64,000 nucleotides of DNA, taken from Picochlorum sp. 'celeri' (Eukaryota > Chlorophyta > Trebouxiophyceae). Of the stretch, positions 62,915 to 64,000 are shown piece after piece; the stretch's first letter is position 1, and every line of letters begins with the position of its first letter. A program made the translations under genes and the position numbers. The notes beneath the pieces were generated by a model. That model saw only the letters and a program-made list of their open reading frames with translations, was not told where the DNA came from and did not search any database. The stretch spans positions 907,501 to 971,500 of the forward strand of contig JAACMV010000016.1 in NCBI GenBank assembly GCA_010909725.1. Direction: 5' to 3'.

Positions 62915-63731
62915 TCAATTCCTATCCTGTGATCCAAGGATTCTCAAAATATGCATAAACAGGTTGATGATATCCAAATACAGGGCAACTGATCCCCAAA
63001 TATATTCATCTACATCCAATTTTGCTGCCAAAAGGTGGACATCAAAGACAATGTATCCACAGAAAATGAGCGCTCCTATGAGAGAGTAGATCATCTGGCC
63101 AACTGGCCCAGGGGTGAAGAATATCTGAATAAAGCCCCAAATAACAAGCGCCCAGAGGGCACTGAATAACATTGGAGCCATCCATGTGAACTCCACACCG
63201 CGTTTTGTCGCCCAGAATGTGTATGCTGTCAGGCCACCAACAACACATGCGGTGATGAAAATGGCTTGAGCCACAATGACTGGAGCATAGAATGTGCATG
63301 AGATACCCACCGTGACACCAAATGTTGACGTCCATAGACCTAGGAGAATAAGATTGACAGGGTGCCTGTCTTTATACATGTAAAGTGGAATCAAACCGAC
63401 AAGGCTGACAACTGCCAAGAGTATAGGCAGCCACAGTGAGGTGGCCAGGTATTGCTGAGCACTTGGGCTCATAATGATACCTGTCGCCACAACTGCAGTC
63501 AGCAAAAGCTGGAGAGATACTATGCCGAATACTTTCCGAATGAATCTGCACAGATGAGTCATGACTTGTCAAACACACACGTCCTACGGACAGTTTGTTC
63601 TTCAATGTGGCATACCCCAAGCGTAATATTTGCTCTGTTTCTCCAATACCTGGGTATAATCCCGATTCAATGTCCGACCGCTCGCCCCCTTTGGAGGAAC
63701 CCCAAAGAGGAAAATACGTTGCAGAGGACAT
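62915..63731 (-). CDS. TMBIM/LFG (Bax inhibitor-1 superfamily) protein, short form
   Basis: Two exons: 63731-63616 (start MSSATYFPLWGSS) and 63545-62915 with a 70-nt intron in phase 2; 248 residues. A short acidic N-terminus (about 38 residues) is joined to RLGFIRKVFGIVSLQLLLTAVVA and six more TM segments, ending GYIVFDVHLLAAKLDVDEYIWGSVALYLDIINLFMHILRIL. The layout is nearer TMBIM4/LFG4 than the GRINA-like gene at 47437. The family regulates organelle Ca2+ and cell death. TGTAA lies at 62899-62903 on the minus strand, 4 nt after the stop of the convergent ChaC-like gene. Splicing is needed to restore the R-x-G-F-I-R-K-V start of TM1. Confidence 0.9.
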
Positions 63732-64000
63732 TGTTGGTGTCGTCGAGTGCCTCGTGTACTTCTACTCGAATGATTAATTAAAATGAATTACATATATTAT
63801 TTGCCAATGGTACAAGTGTCATTACGGAGACATGAACGAACACAAGTATCTATTTAAGAAGATTGTTGCTGAGGGAAATGCTGGAGACATCATTCTTGGG
63901 TAGCGAAAAAGGAAATAGTAGCAGTACTGTCGCATATATATGTATCAGCAGATGTGTTCTACCTGTCCAGTCTCCACATGATACAAGAGACCAGTGATTT
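63732..64000. other. Window end, no gene seen
   Basis: 269 nt upstream of the TMBIM gene, presumably its promoter. No gene supported. Confidence 0.4.

Noticed and set aside
1..64000. CRISPR arrays, insertion sequences, rRNA genes, phage elements
   Set aside because: None seen; repeats are only short tandem or palindromic elements.

Overview
The window is nuclear DNA of a small eukaryotic alga, most likely a compact chlorophyte. It holds plastid genes (coproporphyrinogen oxidase, two LTD/GDC1-type proteins, shikimate kinase, a YLMG/YGGT protein), plant-type regulators (a B3-domain protein, a COP1/SPA-type WD40 domain) and plant-type transporters (AAP-like permease, SOS1-like antiporter). Many genes have TGTAA at the 3' end, the usual green-algal poly(A) signal. 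Genes lie close together and most are intronless. The 13 introns I could place by reading frame and GT..AG ends are mostly 68-130 nt and mostly near the 5' end. I cannot name the genus; a Picochlorum-like or prasinophyte picoalga would fit.

Layout. 0-10 kb: end of a YeeE/YedE-type membrane protein, NEMF/Rqc2, and two divergent ABCA half transporters. 10-16 kb: CPX1, a tandem pair of LTD/GDC1-like genes, YLMG, and a HAD-phosphatase/methyltransferase fusion. 16-22 kb: amino acid permease, carotenoid cleavage dioxygenase, LRR protein, and a cysteine-less ferredoxin-like complex I protein. 22-25 kb: a receiver + coiled-coil + COP1/SPA-type WD40 protein, then a circularly permuted tRNA-Ala(CGC) gene. 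25-32 kb: unknown protein, NDUFS1, shikimate kinase, ENY2, glutathionyl-hydroquinone reductase. 33-44 kb: bZIP, DNA2, bS16, B3 protein, NDUFV2, CUE protein. 44-64 kb: TTC27, TMBIM/LFG, exportin-T, HDHD3-like HAD, RPA1, a 1560-residue SOS1-like antiporter, ChaC-like cyclotransferase, and a second TMBIM.

The strongest signals are the permuted tRNA gene and the receiver-WD40 fusion. In the tRNA gene the 3' half lies upstream of the 5' half. The two halves pair perfectly in the acceptor and anticodon stems and give the G3-U70 pair that marks tRNA-Ala. The fusion puts a complete two-component receiver where COP1 has a RING finger and SPA has a kinase-like domain. Three complex I genes (NDUFS1, NDUFV2, C1-FDX-like) and two core replication/repair genes (DNA2, RPA1) fall in the window, but nothing shows that they are co-regulated. 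Several convergent pairs nearly touch: CUE/TTC27 stop codons are adjacent, and TMBIM/exportin-T are 10 nt apart with a two-way TGTAA/TTACA signal.

All calls come from reading the sequence and from recall of protein families. No database search was possible. Splice sites are inferred from frame and consensus only.
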